From the NCBI GenBank assembly GCA_033557465.1, contig CM066045.1, positions 131,213,596 to 131,277,595 of the forward strand: a stretch of DNA of 64,000 bases, in the 5' to 3' direction. This document shows positions 34,331-45,557 of the stretch, piece after piece (positions within the stretch are counted from its first letter, which is position 1; each line of letters starts with the position of its first letter). Both the position numbers and the translations under genes were made by a program. The DNA is from Ichthyophis bannanicus (lineage: Eukaryota; Chordata; Amphibia; Gymnophiona; Ichthyophiidae). The notes under the pieces were generated by a model. The model was not told the DNA's origin, ran no database searches, and saw nothing but the letters and a program-made list of their open reading frames with translations.

Positions 34331-35735
34331 TGTCCTTTCAGAGAAAAAGCAGTTAACCTCTTAAGTGTGTGTTAAACATGCTGTTCTAAGTCCTTGTGTG
34401 TAGCTAATTTTGGGAGTTGCCATATAAAGCAAGAAGGTTCACATGGGGTGGTGGGAGCTAGGGTGGGTAGGGAGGGAACTAGTACCTGATGAGGTGTCAG
34501 TGGCTTCAAAGAGCTGCGAAAAAGACTAAAAGTATTGTTTTAACCCTACACCACTAAACAAAATATTTCCTCTTTTGAAATAAAGCACCAAAAAGAATGT
34601 AACTTTGTTTTAAAAATGTACCAAAATCCTTTTAAGAGCTCTCAGGCAGATAGTTAGTAATTAAAAGCCACACACTCTTACCTTTGCTGAAATGCAGAGC
34701 TCCTGTTAAGAATGTCTAAACTTGCAAGGCTCTGAAGACTTATGCAGTCCTCAGCTGCATGAGCATATTTTGGTTACTTTTAAAGACCAGGCTGGGGGGT
34801 GGGCAGAAACTTGCTGTAGCTCATTATTTAACTAGGTAACAAAGTGGGTCATTTCAAACTGTCTACATAAGGAAATAGTCTGTAGGTACTTTTTACAATG
34901 GACGTTGCCCCCATTTCCAAAGTATAAATGCATATTTTTTATGTGGGTAGTTTTTTGTTCATGGAAAATATTAAACACAAATTTGAAAATGTAATCTATA
35001 CACTTTATTTTATTCCCTGAAATAAATGCCCCATTCTCTAAACCAGGTTACATATACTTTCAACTATATTGAGTGAGGACAGCTTTCAAAGAGTGGATTT
35101 CCATATATTTGGTTAATTAGCACACCTTTGAGAAAATTTAGTGTATGCTTAATTAATTTAATGCATGCCAACCTAAAAATTGGAGTGCATAGCGCCCCTA
35201 TGACTCTTTTATTTCTATGGGTGCAGCAGCATTTAACATGCATAAATGTATGTTGGTGTGCATTAACCTTTCGGAAACATGCCCCACAATATTAATTAAC
35301 ACGGATTAAAAAATATTTATTAGCAGAAATGTGTGAAACAAATTTGAAGGTAGTTTCGTAATAAAGTTTAAAAATAACCCAAAAATAAAGCAACAATTTT
35401 TGCATGCACATCCCTAGTATAACTCGCTATTCACCCCAGGTAAACGGCTTTGGAAACAATCCTCAGTCTAAATGGACCACTGGCTACTTGTTCCCACAGT
35501 ATAACCTCACTTTCTTCTGGTTAGTTTTCTGTACAGACACATTTTCTATGATACACTCAAGCTAGGAAAAAAAGTTCATTTTTGTTAAATTCATTTTTAT
35601 TATTTTAACAAAGTTTCAAAATGTAGAAAGAGGGTAGATGAATAAATATGATATTTTCTACTTATTCTTCTTAATCTCGATATCCATGATAATGCAGAAA
35701 CCACCTAGAGCTCCATGACAATGTTCTTTAGTCAA
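34331..35735. other. No gene recognised; AT-rich, includes probable CR1 5' flank
   Basis: There are no long frames. The bases next to 34330 may still belong to the CR1 5' untranslated region. The remainder is AT-rich sequence with short hexamer repeats and no recognised element. Confidence 0.5.
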
Positions 35736-35830
35736 TTTATTTATTTAGCCATATTTATATACCGCTTTTCGCCGGGTCAAAGCGGTCAATGGGTAGAATA
35801 TGCACTTTTTCAGGCATGGGAACATTAATA
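35736..35830 (-). mobile_element. L2-like LINE 3' tail
   Basis: On the minus strand it reads ...gaccgctttgacccggcgaaaagcggtatataaatatggctaaataaataaa. The hairpin is accgcttt/aaagcggt (35761-35786). Only the tail is present. Confidence 0.6.
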
Positions 35831-36168
35831 ATGCAAAGGGGCCTTTTTACTACAGGACGTTGGGGTGTTGCACTTAATGTGCCGATAACTGGAAAATTCA
35901 TGGCACGTTAGGGCAACACCGCAGTATTAGCTGCCGAGAGCATGGAAAACATATTCTGGGCAGTTACTATGGTGCACACAGCCCTGCTGCATGACAACAG
36001 TGCAGATGCACTCAATGGAGGTGAGTGTACCCACACTACTTACCCACTGTACAGACAGCATGGGTTCTGTACATGCATAGTCTCCACCCCTAACCCTCCC
36101 ACTGGCAACCCTAATGCGCCATGGACAGTTAGCACCAAAATCTGTCAATGTGTGTCCAACATGCACTT
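35831..36168. other. No gene; possible host MITE of Harbinger copy 2
   Basis: A terminus-like 'ggggcctttttactac' occurs at about 35839, a motif common at DNA-transposon ends. The partner end was not found. Confidence 0.3.
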
Positions 36169-36212
36169 TTAGGGGTATGTTTACTAAACTGCGGTAATCG
36201 TACATAACACAC

Positions 36213-36288
36213 GTTATGTAACGTTAACGATCGTAAGCGCATCATAACGCACATTATGATGCGCTTATGATCGTTAACGTTACATAAC
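36213..36288. repeat. 36-bp-arm hairpin, Harbinger subterminal region
   Basis: 'gttatgtaacgttaacgatc' on the left is matched by 'gatcgttaacgttacataac' on the right. The arms extend through 'gcgcatcataa' / 'ttatgatgcgc'-type pairs with about one mismatch, around a 4-base loop. It is about 40 bp from the left end. Confidence 0.9.
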
Positions 36289-37382
36289 GCATGTTAACCA
36301 TAGTTAACGATCGTAAACTCCCGCGGTGCGGTAAAACACCGCAGAAGGTGGAGAGAGGGCGGAGAGAAGGGGTCAATGGGCGGAGAGTGGGTGGGGAGAG
36401 GCTCCCTTCACACTAACGCGCTGATCTGAGGAGCTCAATTCCAACGCGAATGAAAACCTGCCGTTAAATGCACATTACTGGGGAGAGAAACCATTTCAGT
36501 GTCAGCAATGTACAGCCCTGGCAGGGAAACCTAAACAAAGTGATAAGTGTGATACATGTGCACAGAACAAAAGGGCACATAAACACTGCAAATGACCCCA
36601 ACAAACTGAAAAAAAACTATAACCAAGCTGGCCAATAGTGGTATCAATGAGAAACATCAACCCCTCCCCCCCTCCGAGTAAGCACCATAGAACAGATATA
36701 AATCGTGGAAGGGTCTATACTCCGTCCCCATACAAGGTGAATGAGCCCACAGTGAAATAGCGCTGCTCAGGGTTTTCCCTACCATCGGACAGGGTTCCTA
36801 TGGCGTGCACATGTCCCGCAACATCAGGGCGGGCATGTCGGAACGGCAACTGGACAGATGCCAGAGAAGGGGATACAGAGGGCCGCAGGCGGCACATGCT
36901 GTGGTGCAGCTGGGCCACAGTGCGGACTAGGGCGATGCCTAGGTGGCCCATACGAATGCTGAAGCAGCAGAGCAGCCAGACAGCAACTGATGAAGACCTA
37001 ACATGGGCACGACTGTGTTTCCCACAGTGTCACAGGGGATAGTACCCAGCAGCTAACCCCAAGGGCACGGAACATTGGCAGGCGGTGCGGGGGGGGAAGC
37101 GTGGACACCTATGCAGGCACACCTACCCCAGAACCCGCACCATAGGCAGCCGCCTACCTGCACACTGGATGGCCTGAGACTGCACACCACCAGCACCACC
37201 AGCAGAAGGGCATGTCAGCATGGTGGCTGAGGGATACTGGTGGTGGAGGGGGCAGTGGCAGCTGCCCAGAGCAGACCGTGGCCTAGCCCTGTGTAGGTTG
37301 GTGCTGTGTACTGCAACAGACGGGCCCTGTCTGACGAACAGTCATGGTATCACCAAGGAATGTACTGACTCTGTGACAACAA

Positions 37383-37445
37383 GGTGGTGCAGTGCACAAA
37401 ACCAGTGTATTCAGAAGCAGAGGGTCACAGGTTCAAGTCCCAGCT
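37383..37445 (+). other. tRNA-like Pol III promoter segment
   Basis: An A-box-like TGGTGCAGTGC (about 37384) and a perfect B box GGTTCAAGTCC (about 37431-37441) lie some 45 bp apart. Copy 1 keeps the equivalent on its minus strand near 1100-1150 with a deletion. It is probably a captured tRNA-derived SINE head. A full cloverleaf was not established. Confidence 0.45.
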
Positions 37446-37598
37446 GTGGTTCCTGCCAACCCAGTCGGCATATTTTACCCACTACTACAACGTGCTAATA
37501 CAGACAGCACCTTTATTGCAGATGACGTAAACATGCCCAAGACACCTACATTTTACCCTACCGATCACAGACACCATAAACATGCACATTACCTAGAG

Positions 37599-37890
37599 CA
37601 GAGCCTCCCAAATGCAGTCCCAAATGCAGTCCTGGAGGGCCAAACACCATTCCGGTTCCATGCTGCCTCTGATAAAGATGCCTGTGCTGCATTTCTATGT
37701 GCTACCCCCATGGTATGCAGATGTATCTCATGCATATTCATGAGGGACAGCATGAAAACCCGAACAGTGTTTGGCACCGCAGGACTGGAGTTGGGAACCC
37801 CTGTTGGCTGCTGCTTTACGGCAGAGGTTCCCAACTCCAGTCCTGCGGTGCCAAACACTGTTCGGGTTTTCATGCTGTCCCTCATGAATA
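37599..37890. mobile_element. hAT-like MITE with inverted partial duplication
   Basis: A complete element 37599-37803 (ends CAGAGCCTCCC... and ...GGGAACCCCTG) is followed after 18 bases by an inverted copy of its last ~66 bp (37822-37890). This makes a near-perfect palindrome. The unit matches the hAT-like MITE at 775-967. Confidence 0.65.
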
Positions 37891-39041
37891 TGACATGCCC
37901 TTCTGCTGGTGGTGCTGGTGGTGTGCAGTCTCAGGCCATCCAGTGTGCAGGTAGGCGGCTGCCTATGGTGCGGGTACACCATCTCCTCCAGGACCATGCA
38001 CTATGGACTAGCTGGCGGACTGTCTGCAGCTAGTATGTGTCTTGCTGGAACACCTTACAGGGTGCAGCGGCTGGAGGCTTGCTGCTGGAGAATGTCAGAT
38101 AATGGTGGGGGGCAGCTGAGCATTTCCAGGCCTGCCGTCTGTCTGCTATTGTGTTATGGATGTGTACCGCTCTGTCTGTTCCCCAGCAGGACTGGGGTTG
38201 CTGGTCCCCTCTACTGCTGCCATTGCAGGGAGGTAGACGGTGGATCTATTGGTGGGTGATCCTGTTTCCCACCCTGAGCCCCAGAGGGTGGGTTGTGTGG
38301 TGGTACATAATCTGCCTATGGGTCCATACACCCCCCCCCCCTTCACCTACAGCAGGTAACAATGGCACCAACACAGGATATGCACTATTCTGGGTGCAGC
38401 ATCGCCCATAGGGACTAGACATGACCGAGACATACAGCAGGACACAGATGTATCCTAGGTGTGTCTAACGGAACTACCTATCACACACTGATGGGGACCT
38501 GCAGCATGGTGTATTTCAGCCATGAAAGGTGCTGTGGACCTGGTGCTGGGTGCCCCACCTCAACCTCAGGGTGGGCACTGTACTCGTACAATGTGACTGT
38601 CTGTGGCTACTCTGTGGCAGTGCCACACATGGTCTGTTCCCCCTACAAGGCCGAGGTGCTGTGGGGGTGCATACCCGATCTTGTGCCCATCTCTCGACTG
38701 CTGATTTGCATGTGCAGTGCATCATGGGTACGGGTGGGTTATCCCTATCCTTGGTAACCACAGCAGACAGTTTGTGTGGTGACGTGCAGTCCTGCAGCCA
38801 GCCAGGGCTTTGTTCACATCCTTATAAGGTGTCCTATAGGGGACATTATAGGGTGCCTTGGCGGACAGTACACTTTATAATGTGCCCTATGGAGTGCGTT
38901 ATGGGGTGCCTTATGCGGCACCTTAGGTTATGCCACCGTGAGGGTGTGTTTGCTGGCAGCACTAATTAAAATACACGTCAAATGCCTCACCAATCGCTAC
39001 TTAAATGTAAAGGGTGCTGCCTCAGCCAGCCTTATACATTA

Positions 39042-39117
39042 GGCCCACTGGGGAATCGAACCCATGACCCCTGTACCATCAGTCAGTGTTGTAACCATTG
39101 TGCTACAGCTCTGTTGC
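39042..39117 (-). other. tRNA-like Pol III promoter segment
   Basis: On the minus strand an A box TAGCACAATGG and a perfect B box GGTTCGATTCC are about 45 bp apart in a 76-base tRNA-sized block. Acceptor and T stems pair poorly, so this is a tRNA-derived relic rather than a functional tRNA gene. Confidence 0.5.
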
Positions 39118-39359
39118 TGTGCTTGTATGCCTGCGTGCCTTCTTAAGATTAACACGCGGTAACGTGCCCTGTAGTGCTCGTTCATTTATGGCGCCTTGTA
39201 ACGCGCGTTCTCGGCGTGTTCTCGGAAACGATGTACCGCCCATGTCCTTATTTAGGGTTTCTGTTTCTACCGCTGCTCCTAACGCGAATCGCACTTACGC
39301 AGTTTAGTAAACATACCCCTTAGTGTGCACCAGACCCACACTGTGACAGCTAGCACCCT

Positions 39360-40330
39360 TTATCTTTATCTTTATATTTATTCCCAAATTTGATATAACG
39401 CTTTGGTCAAAACATATAAGCGGTTTACAATAATAAAAAGACTATGCTCCCTAACTATAGGAAAAAGAACGCCATAATAAAATAGGAAAGAGGGAAAAAG
39501 TACAGTGCAAACTTACAGTAAAATATAACAGACACAATAAGACCAAACTCAGGAAGGGATGGTAGTGGGCAGGTCGAAAGCTCGTTGGAATAAATGGGTT
39601 TTTAACAGTTCTTGGAACTTTGAATAAGAGGGTTCTAGATGGAGGGAAGTAGGAAGGGCGTTCCAAAGAACAGGGCTGAGAAAATAAAAGCTGCGTGACG
39701 GGTTTGTTCTAGATGAGCCTGGGATGGTGATGGCAGAGACAAACGATTAGCATGCAAGGAACGCAGGTGACGGTAAGGTGTATGGAGGGAAATGAGGTTA
39801 CATAAGTACAATGGGGTGGATGTATCGATAGCTCTATGTGTCAAAATGAGAAATTTATATTGGAACCGGAAACGAAGAGGCAACCAGTGAAGATGATAGA
39901 GAATAGGGGAGACATGGTCAAAACGATGAGCAAATGTAATAAGGCAAGCAGCGGTATTCTGTATGAGTTGGAGACATTGCAACTGATAAGCTGGCAGATT
40001 AGCCAGAAAGATATTACAATAGTCCAGCCTACTAGTGACTAATGCCAACACCAAAGTGATCAAGGAACTAGTGGGAAGAAGGGAACGAACAGCTCTGATT
40101 CGACGTAGTGCTGCGAAAGAATGGCGGGTAAGAGTAGAAATATGAGCATGAAAGGAGAGAGATGAATCTAAGATTACTCCTAGGTAACGGAAAGAGGTGA
40201 CAAGGGGGGTCAGAGTCTGATCAATCAAGGGTGCTATTGTTGGGCAGGAGCCACTTAGAGAAACCCACATTGCAGTGGGTTTAGTAGAAGGACTCCATAG
40301 TGTTAATTTTGGTGAAGCCTGTAAAGGTGA
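39360..40330 (-). mobile_element. L2-like LINE, 3' end
   Basis: The minus-strand C-terminal RT region is followed by 'gtaaaccgcttatatgtt...' with a hairpin (39397-39424) and an AAATATAAAGATAA-like tail at 39360. The element is 5'-truncated near 40330. Confidence 0.85.
39635..40270 (-). pseudogene. L2-like RT ORF, C-terminal fragment
   Basis: The 211 open codons include SFRYLGVILDSSLSFHAHIS, LVTSRLDYCNIFLANLPAYQ, LQLIQNTAACLIT and LYHLHWLPLRFRFQYKFLIL. All are signature blocks of the L2 clade downstream of the RT active site. The catalytic FADD lies upstream and is not present. The frame is clean, so this is a younger copy than most LINE pieces here. Confidence 0.88.
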
Positions 40331-40821
40331 TGTCCTTAACTTCTGAAAGCAATTCCACTAAACAAAAAGGGAGTTACAGTAATTTTATTCCTGCTTGCAA
40401 ATGTGATAGAAGATATCTTAGCTTGATATGGGTCAGAAATAGCTAAACCAAATGCCAGGTACAATAACCGCTTTGCCTTTTTGAGTAACTAGCAACCATT
40501 TTTTAAATTATATTTTGTGCCAGCTTGTTATCTTGAACAATATAACTGTATGTACGATGAAACTGAATTCTATATTTCATCAAATCATATTATACCAAGA
40601 CCTATCATTTTCCAAACACCACTGAAAAAAATGACTCTTCCTATCAGTTATTGTAAAGCTTGCAATGAATGTATATTGCTACTGGAAATGAAAAGATGTA
40701 CATGAACAGATGGATGAGGAAATACTAAAAGAAATCAACTAAGTTAACAAAAGTTACAACACAGTAATAAAGGGCTACATATGCCTTGTAGGGCTTTATA
40801 AATGTTTAGTAGTAGTAGTAG
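40331..40821. other. No gene recognised
   Basis: The sequence is AT-rich and a short (tag)n run at 40807-40822 leads into the CR1. Nothing else is recognised. Confidence 0.5.
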
Positions 40822-40914
40822 TAATGATTTTAATTACCCCAGTATTGACTGGGATAATGTCATAGCAGTACATGCTAGAGAGATAAAATTTCTAGATGAA
40901 ATAAATGACTGCTC

Positions 40915-41346
40915 TTGGAGCAGCTGGTTCATGAACCAACAAGAGGGGAAGCTATTTTGGACCTAATCATTAGTGGAATACAGGATCTGGTGCAAGAGAG
41001 AAGTATATTGGGACCACCTGGCAATAGTGATCATAACATGATCAAATTTGATTTTATAAATGGAAGAAAGACAACAGGGAAATCCACAGTACTACCTTTT
41101 AATTTTCAAAAGGCAGACATTGATAAAATGAGGAAAATAGTTAAGAAAAAACTAAAAGGAGCAGCTGCAAAGGTTAAAGATTTACATCAAGCATGGGCAT
41201 TGTTTAAAAGTACTATCTTGAAAGTCCAGACCAGATGTATTCCACAATTTAAGAAAAGTGGAAGGAAGGACAAAAAACTGCTTGCATGGTTTAAAGGCAA
41301 GGTCAGAGAGACTATTGCTGCCAAAAAAGCATCCTTCAGGAAATGA
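40915..41346 (+). pseudogene. CR1 endonuclease C-terminus and linker
   Basis: The 143 open codons begin around the end of the endonuclease (EPTRGEAILDLIISG, GNSDHNMIKFDF) and run into the lysine-rich linker before the RT. There is a frameshift before and a stop after. No complete enzyme is possible. Confidence 0.8.
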
Positions 41347-41565
41347 AAAAAGGAGCTTAATGACGAACACTGGAAACAGCATAAGCATTGGCAAGTTAGA
41401 TGTAAGGCATTGATAAGGCAGGCAAAGAGAAAATTTGAAAAGAAGCTTGTCGCAGAAGCAAAAATGCATAATAAAAATGTTTTTAGGTACATTCATAACA
41501 AAAAAACCTGTGAGAGTGTTAGTTGGACCATAAGATTATAAAGGGGTAAACGGGACGCTAAGACA

Positions 41566-42222
41566 AAGGCTTTAGACAAGGAAGATCTTGTCTTACTAAT
41601 CTGTTATGTTTTTTTGAAGGTGTGAATAAACAGGTGGACAAAGGTGAGTCGGTTGATATAGTGTATCTGGACTTTCAGAAAGCCTTTGACAAGGTCCCTC
41701 ATCAGAGACGTTTGGCAAAACTAAAGAGTCATGGGATAGGAGGAAGTGTTAGGGCTCTTTAACCTGGAAAAGAGACGGCTGAGGGGAGATATGATAGAAG
41801 TCTATAAATTAATGAACGGAGTGGAACGGGTAAACGCAGATCGATTGTTTACATTTTCAGAATATAGAAAGACTAGGGGACATGCAATGAAGCTACAGGG
41901 TAAACTATTTAAGACTAATAAAAGAAAATATTTTTTCACTCAATATGTAATCAAACTCTGGAATTTGTTACCGGAGGATGTAGTAAAGGCTGTTAGTGTA
42001 GCTGGGTTTAAAAAAGGTTTGGACAAGTTCCTGGAGAAAAGGTCCATAAACCATTATTAAGAAGGGACCCAGGATATCAATGCTTGACCCAGTACAAGCA
42101 TTGTGGAACCTGTGTCTTTTGGGGAAACTGCTAGGTACGTATGACCTAGATTGGCCACTGTTGGAAACAGGATACTGGGCTTGATGGACCTTGGTCTGAC
42201 CCAGTATGGCATATCTTATGAT
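41566..42222 (+). mobile_element. CR1 subfamily A, internally deleted, nested in CR1
   Basis: It starts with RT sequence (VYLDFQKAFDKVPHQRRL) and then jumps at about 41748 directly to the C-terminal block [18 protein letters not shown]. The palm active site is therefore deleted. It ends with the CR1-A 3' tail 'ccagtatggcatatcttatg'. Short repeats gctaag/gttaag at the edges may be the target duplication. Confidence 0.75.
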
Positions 42223-42338
42223 GTTAAGGGAGGACAAGGTCATAGTGGAGAGACTGAATGAATTCTTTGCTTCAATCTTTACTGAAGAAGATGTAGGGAG
42301 GTTACCCGTGCCTGAAATGGTATATAAAGGTGATGTGG

Positions 42339-42680
42339 CTCCCCTGTCTCCCATGACGCAGATCCCTCCTCTTCCCCACCACCCAACCAACAGCTGGCCA
42401 GCCAGGACTTGGATCAGGTAGCAAGGACCTCCCTGTATCCGGTTCCGGGGGGGATGTCTGGCCTCAATCAACAGGTCTGTGTTGATTATTCCACCTTTGA
42501 AGATGTACAGGGCCCCAGTCAGATAAGACCCCGCCCCCTCCCACCCCACCCCCGCTGGCTCTCCCTGTCCTGCTGCTCTAGCCATGCAGGGAGAGTTGGA
42601 GGGGGATTGGGGTAGGATGGCATGTGGGGCTGCACATCCCACCAGGATGTGCAGCCCCACAAGCTGCATCTCAGAATCCA
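42339..42680 (-). mobile_element. MITE family 'G', partial copy
   Basis: Its right end, complemented, begins GGATTCTGAGATGCAGCTTG. This matches the start of the copy at 26977 (GATTCTGGGATGCAGGTTGC). It includes 'gattattccacctttgaaga' and 'tgtacagggcccc'. It interrupts the CR1 RT domain. Confidence 0.55.
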
Positions 42681-43546
42681 TTGTGTGTATGGATTTTCTA
42701 AAAGCCTTTGATAAGGTCCCTCATTAGAGATTCTTGGCAAAATTTAAAAGTCATAGAATTAGAGGCAGTGTAGAATTGTGGTTAAAAGATAGAAAGCAGA
42801 GAGTAGGGTTAAATGGCCAATTTTCTCAATGGAGAAAGGTGAATAGTGGAATACCCCAGGGATCTATGCTGGGCCCGCTGCTTTTCAACATATTCGTCAG
42901 TGACCTGGAAATAGGAATAACAAGTGAGGTGATCAAAACTGCAGATAACACAAAATTACTCAAAGTTGTTAAAACGGAAGAAGACCTTGAATAATTGGAA
43001 GACTGGACGTCGAAATGGCAGATGAAATTTAATGTGGACATGTGCAAAGTTCTTTACCTAGGAAAGAACAACCCAAATTATGGTTACATGATGCAAGGTA
43101 CCACCTTAGAAACCACCACCCAGGAAAAAGATTTAGGCATCATTGTGGATAATATGTTGAAACCTTCCGCCCAGTGTGCGGTAGCAGCCAAGAAAGCAAA
43201 TGGAATGTGAGGAATCATAAGGAAAGGAATGGAGAATAAAACCAAGGATATTATAATGCGTCTGTATCGTTCCGTGGTGCTACCACACTTTGAATATTGT
43301 GTGCAATTCTGGTTGCCATATTTTAAAAAGAATATAACTGAATTAGAAAAGGTACAAAAAAGAACAACAAAAATGGTAAAGGAAATGGAAAAATACCCCT
43401 ATGAGGAGAGGCTTAAAAGATTGGGACTCTTCAACTTGGAAAAGAAACAGCTGAGGGGGGATATGATAGAGGTCTATAAATTAATGAAAGGCATGGAATG
43501 GGTAGATGTAGATCAGTTATTTACACCATCAAAAAGTAGAAAGACT

Positions 43547-44574
43547 GGGGGGGCGCTCGTGAGCCCGCTGCAAGATGGCCGCACTTTACTAGAGCTCCGT
43601 CCCCTCAACCCCTAAATCTTTGCAAGCATGTGCTAACAGCCGCATTTTACCCCCCCCCCCCCCCCCGTACCTTCCCTGGATCAGCGCAAGCCAACAGTCC
43701 CCCTCGGAGCCTGGTCCTAGCGATTCGGCGGGATCTCTGGTGGCTGGGGAACCGAGGAGTTTGCCATTGCAGCACGGCCTGCTGGATGCTGTTTCCTGCC
43801 GCCGGACTCTCGCTCGACTGACTCTGCCGCCAGCTGCTGTATCCGGCGCAGTTGAAGACCGCCCGGCAGACTCCCGCAGGGCCTACGGGCTGGGCCCTTT
43901 TTGTTGCCTGCGGATCAAGCGCCGGTCCGTTCATCGGGAGGGGGCGCGCACTCTCAAGCCTGTGGCGCTCGGCTGTAGCGCTGAAGAACTGTTGGGGAGA
44001 CCTGCCGAGACCACATGGAATCCATGCGGCAACTGCCGGCACCTATCCTCTTCCCTCACTAACACGAGCCACCTTGAGGGGGGTAAGTTTGAGTGCTGCC
44101 TCTTCTCCTGCATACCCTTTGAACTGCAGTTGGAGCTGGTGACCGGGGCTATTTCTCTTTGGCAGCCCTGTGTCCCGCCGAGGCCTCTGCCCTCCTGAAT
44201 GGATCCTGGGTGCCCTGTAGGTTTGCACATGCGGCCTCTCTAACCCCAGGCCTCTCATTGAAGCTTTACAATCTGCAACTACGGGCTCTTGCTGGTACAG
44301 CCCTACACCGCTTTACACTGCTCTTTGATTCTCATCTGTGCCAGGCTGTTTCTCCAGGGGGGCCGGAGGCAGCTTACTACTCTCTGCCCCGCTGTCTCAC
44401 CAGTGCCTTCTGCTTTACTGACATTGCCTGTACGCATCTCCTGACACTGTGTAGTGGTGGCTACTCTGCGGGCTGGTGTGACCTCGAGCGCCGTCATCCT
44501 TCTGGTGCCTTCACTGTTGCTGGCATTGGCTCTATCTCTCTCCTAACACTGTGTGAACTTGGTGACTCTGTGCG
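43547..44574 (+). promoter_or_regulatory. L1 5' UTR with YY1-like site
   Basis: The element begins GGGGGGGCGCT. CAAGATGGCCGC lies at 43571-43582, which matches the YY1 core AAGATGGC. Human L1 has the same site near its first base, where it sets the transcription start. A run of 18 C lies near 43650. The other L1 5' end in this window (complement of 63489-63509) has the same layout. Confidence 0.65.
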
Positions 44575-44612
44575 ATGGCTGCTAAAACCAAACTTCTGAA
44601 ACTCGGGAGGGG

Positions 44613-45557
44613 ATGCGCTCCTCCCAGCGACTGCAGAGTAAGTCCGGAGCCTCAAGCAGCCCACGCGGCCAATCTTCCCCATCGGGTTCCGGTGATGAGA
44701 CTGTAAGTGAAGAGGAACTGGATCCTCATAAACAACTCTCCTCGGCTCAAATCAAACAAGAGCTCCGTAGGGGCTTCGCAGAATTAGCCAATGAGTTCCG
44801 CACCCTACGGGAAGACTTGATGAAAGATGTCGCAGAACTCCGGACCGACGTTAAGGAACTGGGAGCCCGAGTAGAGGACGTGGAGACCAAAGTGGTTGAT
44901 CATGATGGGACTCTGATGGATTTACAATGTGCTCTCGATAGGCAGCGTGCGCAGGCACTGGAGCTGACTTATAAAATTGATGACATTGAAAACCGCTCCC
45001 GCCGCAACAACGTGCGTTTTCGTGGAATTCCAGAGGTGGTGGGGGGCGGGGAAGACTTGCCGACTGTGCTTAAGCTGCTGATAGCGGAGTTGCTTCCGGC
45101 GGAGGAGCTGGCTACGCACGCTTCTGGAATGGAAATTGATCGGGTTCACCGCGCTTTGGGAAAACCCCCTAACAACTAACCACGAGATGTCATTGCGAGA
45201 TTTCTGCGCTATTCTGATGCTGAGCTTCTTATACGTCGAGGCCGGGAGAAGAAGACGGTCCGCTTCCAGGACGCAACAGTGTCCATTTACCAGGACCTCT
45301 CGACGTTCACTTTGGCGCGCCGGAGAGAGATGAAACCAGTCTCGGCGATCTTGAACAGCAAGGGGATTCGCTATTCTTGGTCCTTCCCATTTCGGATGAA
45401 CTTCCTTTTGGGCAACAAAAAGATTTCCGCAAAGGACTACACTGAAGCTTGGCGAGCTCTTCGCCAGGCGGGCCTAGTTGATGATAATGCCCAGCCTCAT
45501 CCGCCGCCCCCTAAGCCCCAGCATTCCAAGTGGACCCGGGTGGGCAAGTCCGCTTGA
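44613..45557 (+). pseudogene. L1 ORF1 (RNA-binding protein)
   Basis: The order is a Ser-rich N-terminus, a coiled coil (about residues 45-120, FAELANEFRTLREDLMKDVA onward), and the RRM with the hallmark IDDIENRSRRNNVRFRGIPE. After an in-frame TAA at 45177-45179 the same frame continues with PRDVIARFLRY, a CTD-like part and ISAKDYTEAWRALRQAG to 45557. The protein would trimerise and coat L1 RNA. The single nonsense codon falls in a spot where the family reads through. An upstream ATG at 44575 (MAAKTKLLKLGRG) in another frame may be the original start, separated by a frameshift. Confidence 0.88.

Larger units (their letters stand above)
36172..39319 (+). mobile_element. PIF/Harbinger-like non-autonomous DNA transposon, copy 2 (complete)
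   Basis: The terminal inverted repeats are GGGGTATGTTTACTAAACTG on the left and the same on the complement of the right end (39300-39319). Perfect TTA duplications lie at 36169-36171 and 39320-39322. It is 3148 bp long. The sequence matches copy 1 (1-2367) over blocks, in inverse orientation. No transposase is visible. It carries a hAT-like MITE, two tRNA-like promoters, an internal fold-back and subterminal palindromes. Confidence 0.88.

Noticed and set aside
39042..39117. Functional tRNA gene
   Set aside because: A and B boxes are good but the acceptor and T stems do not pair well.
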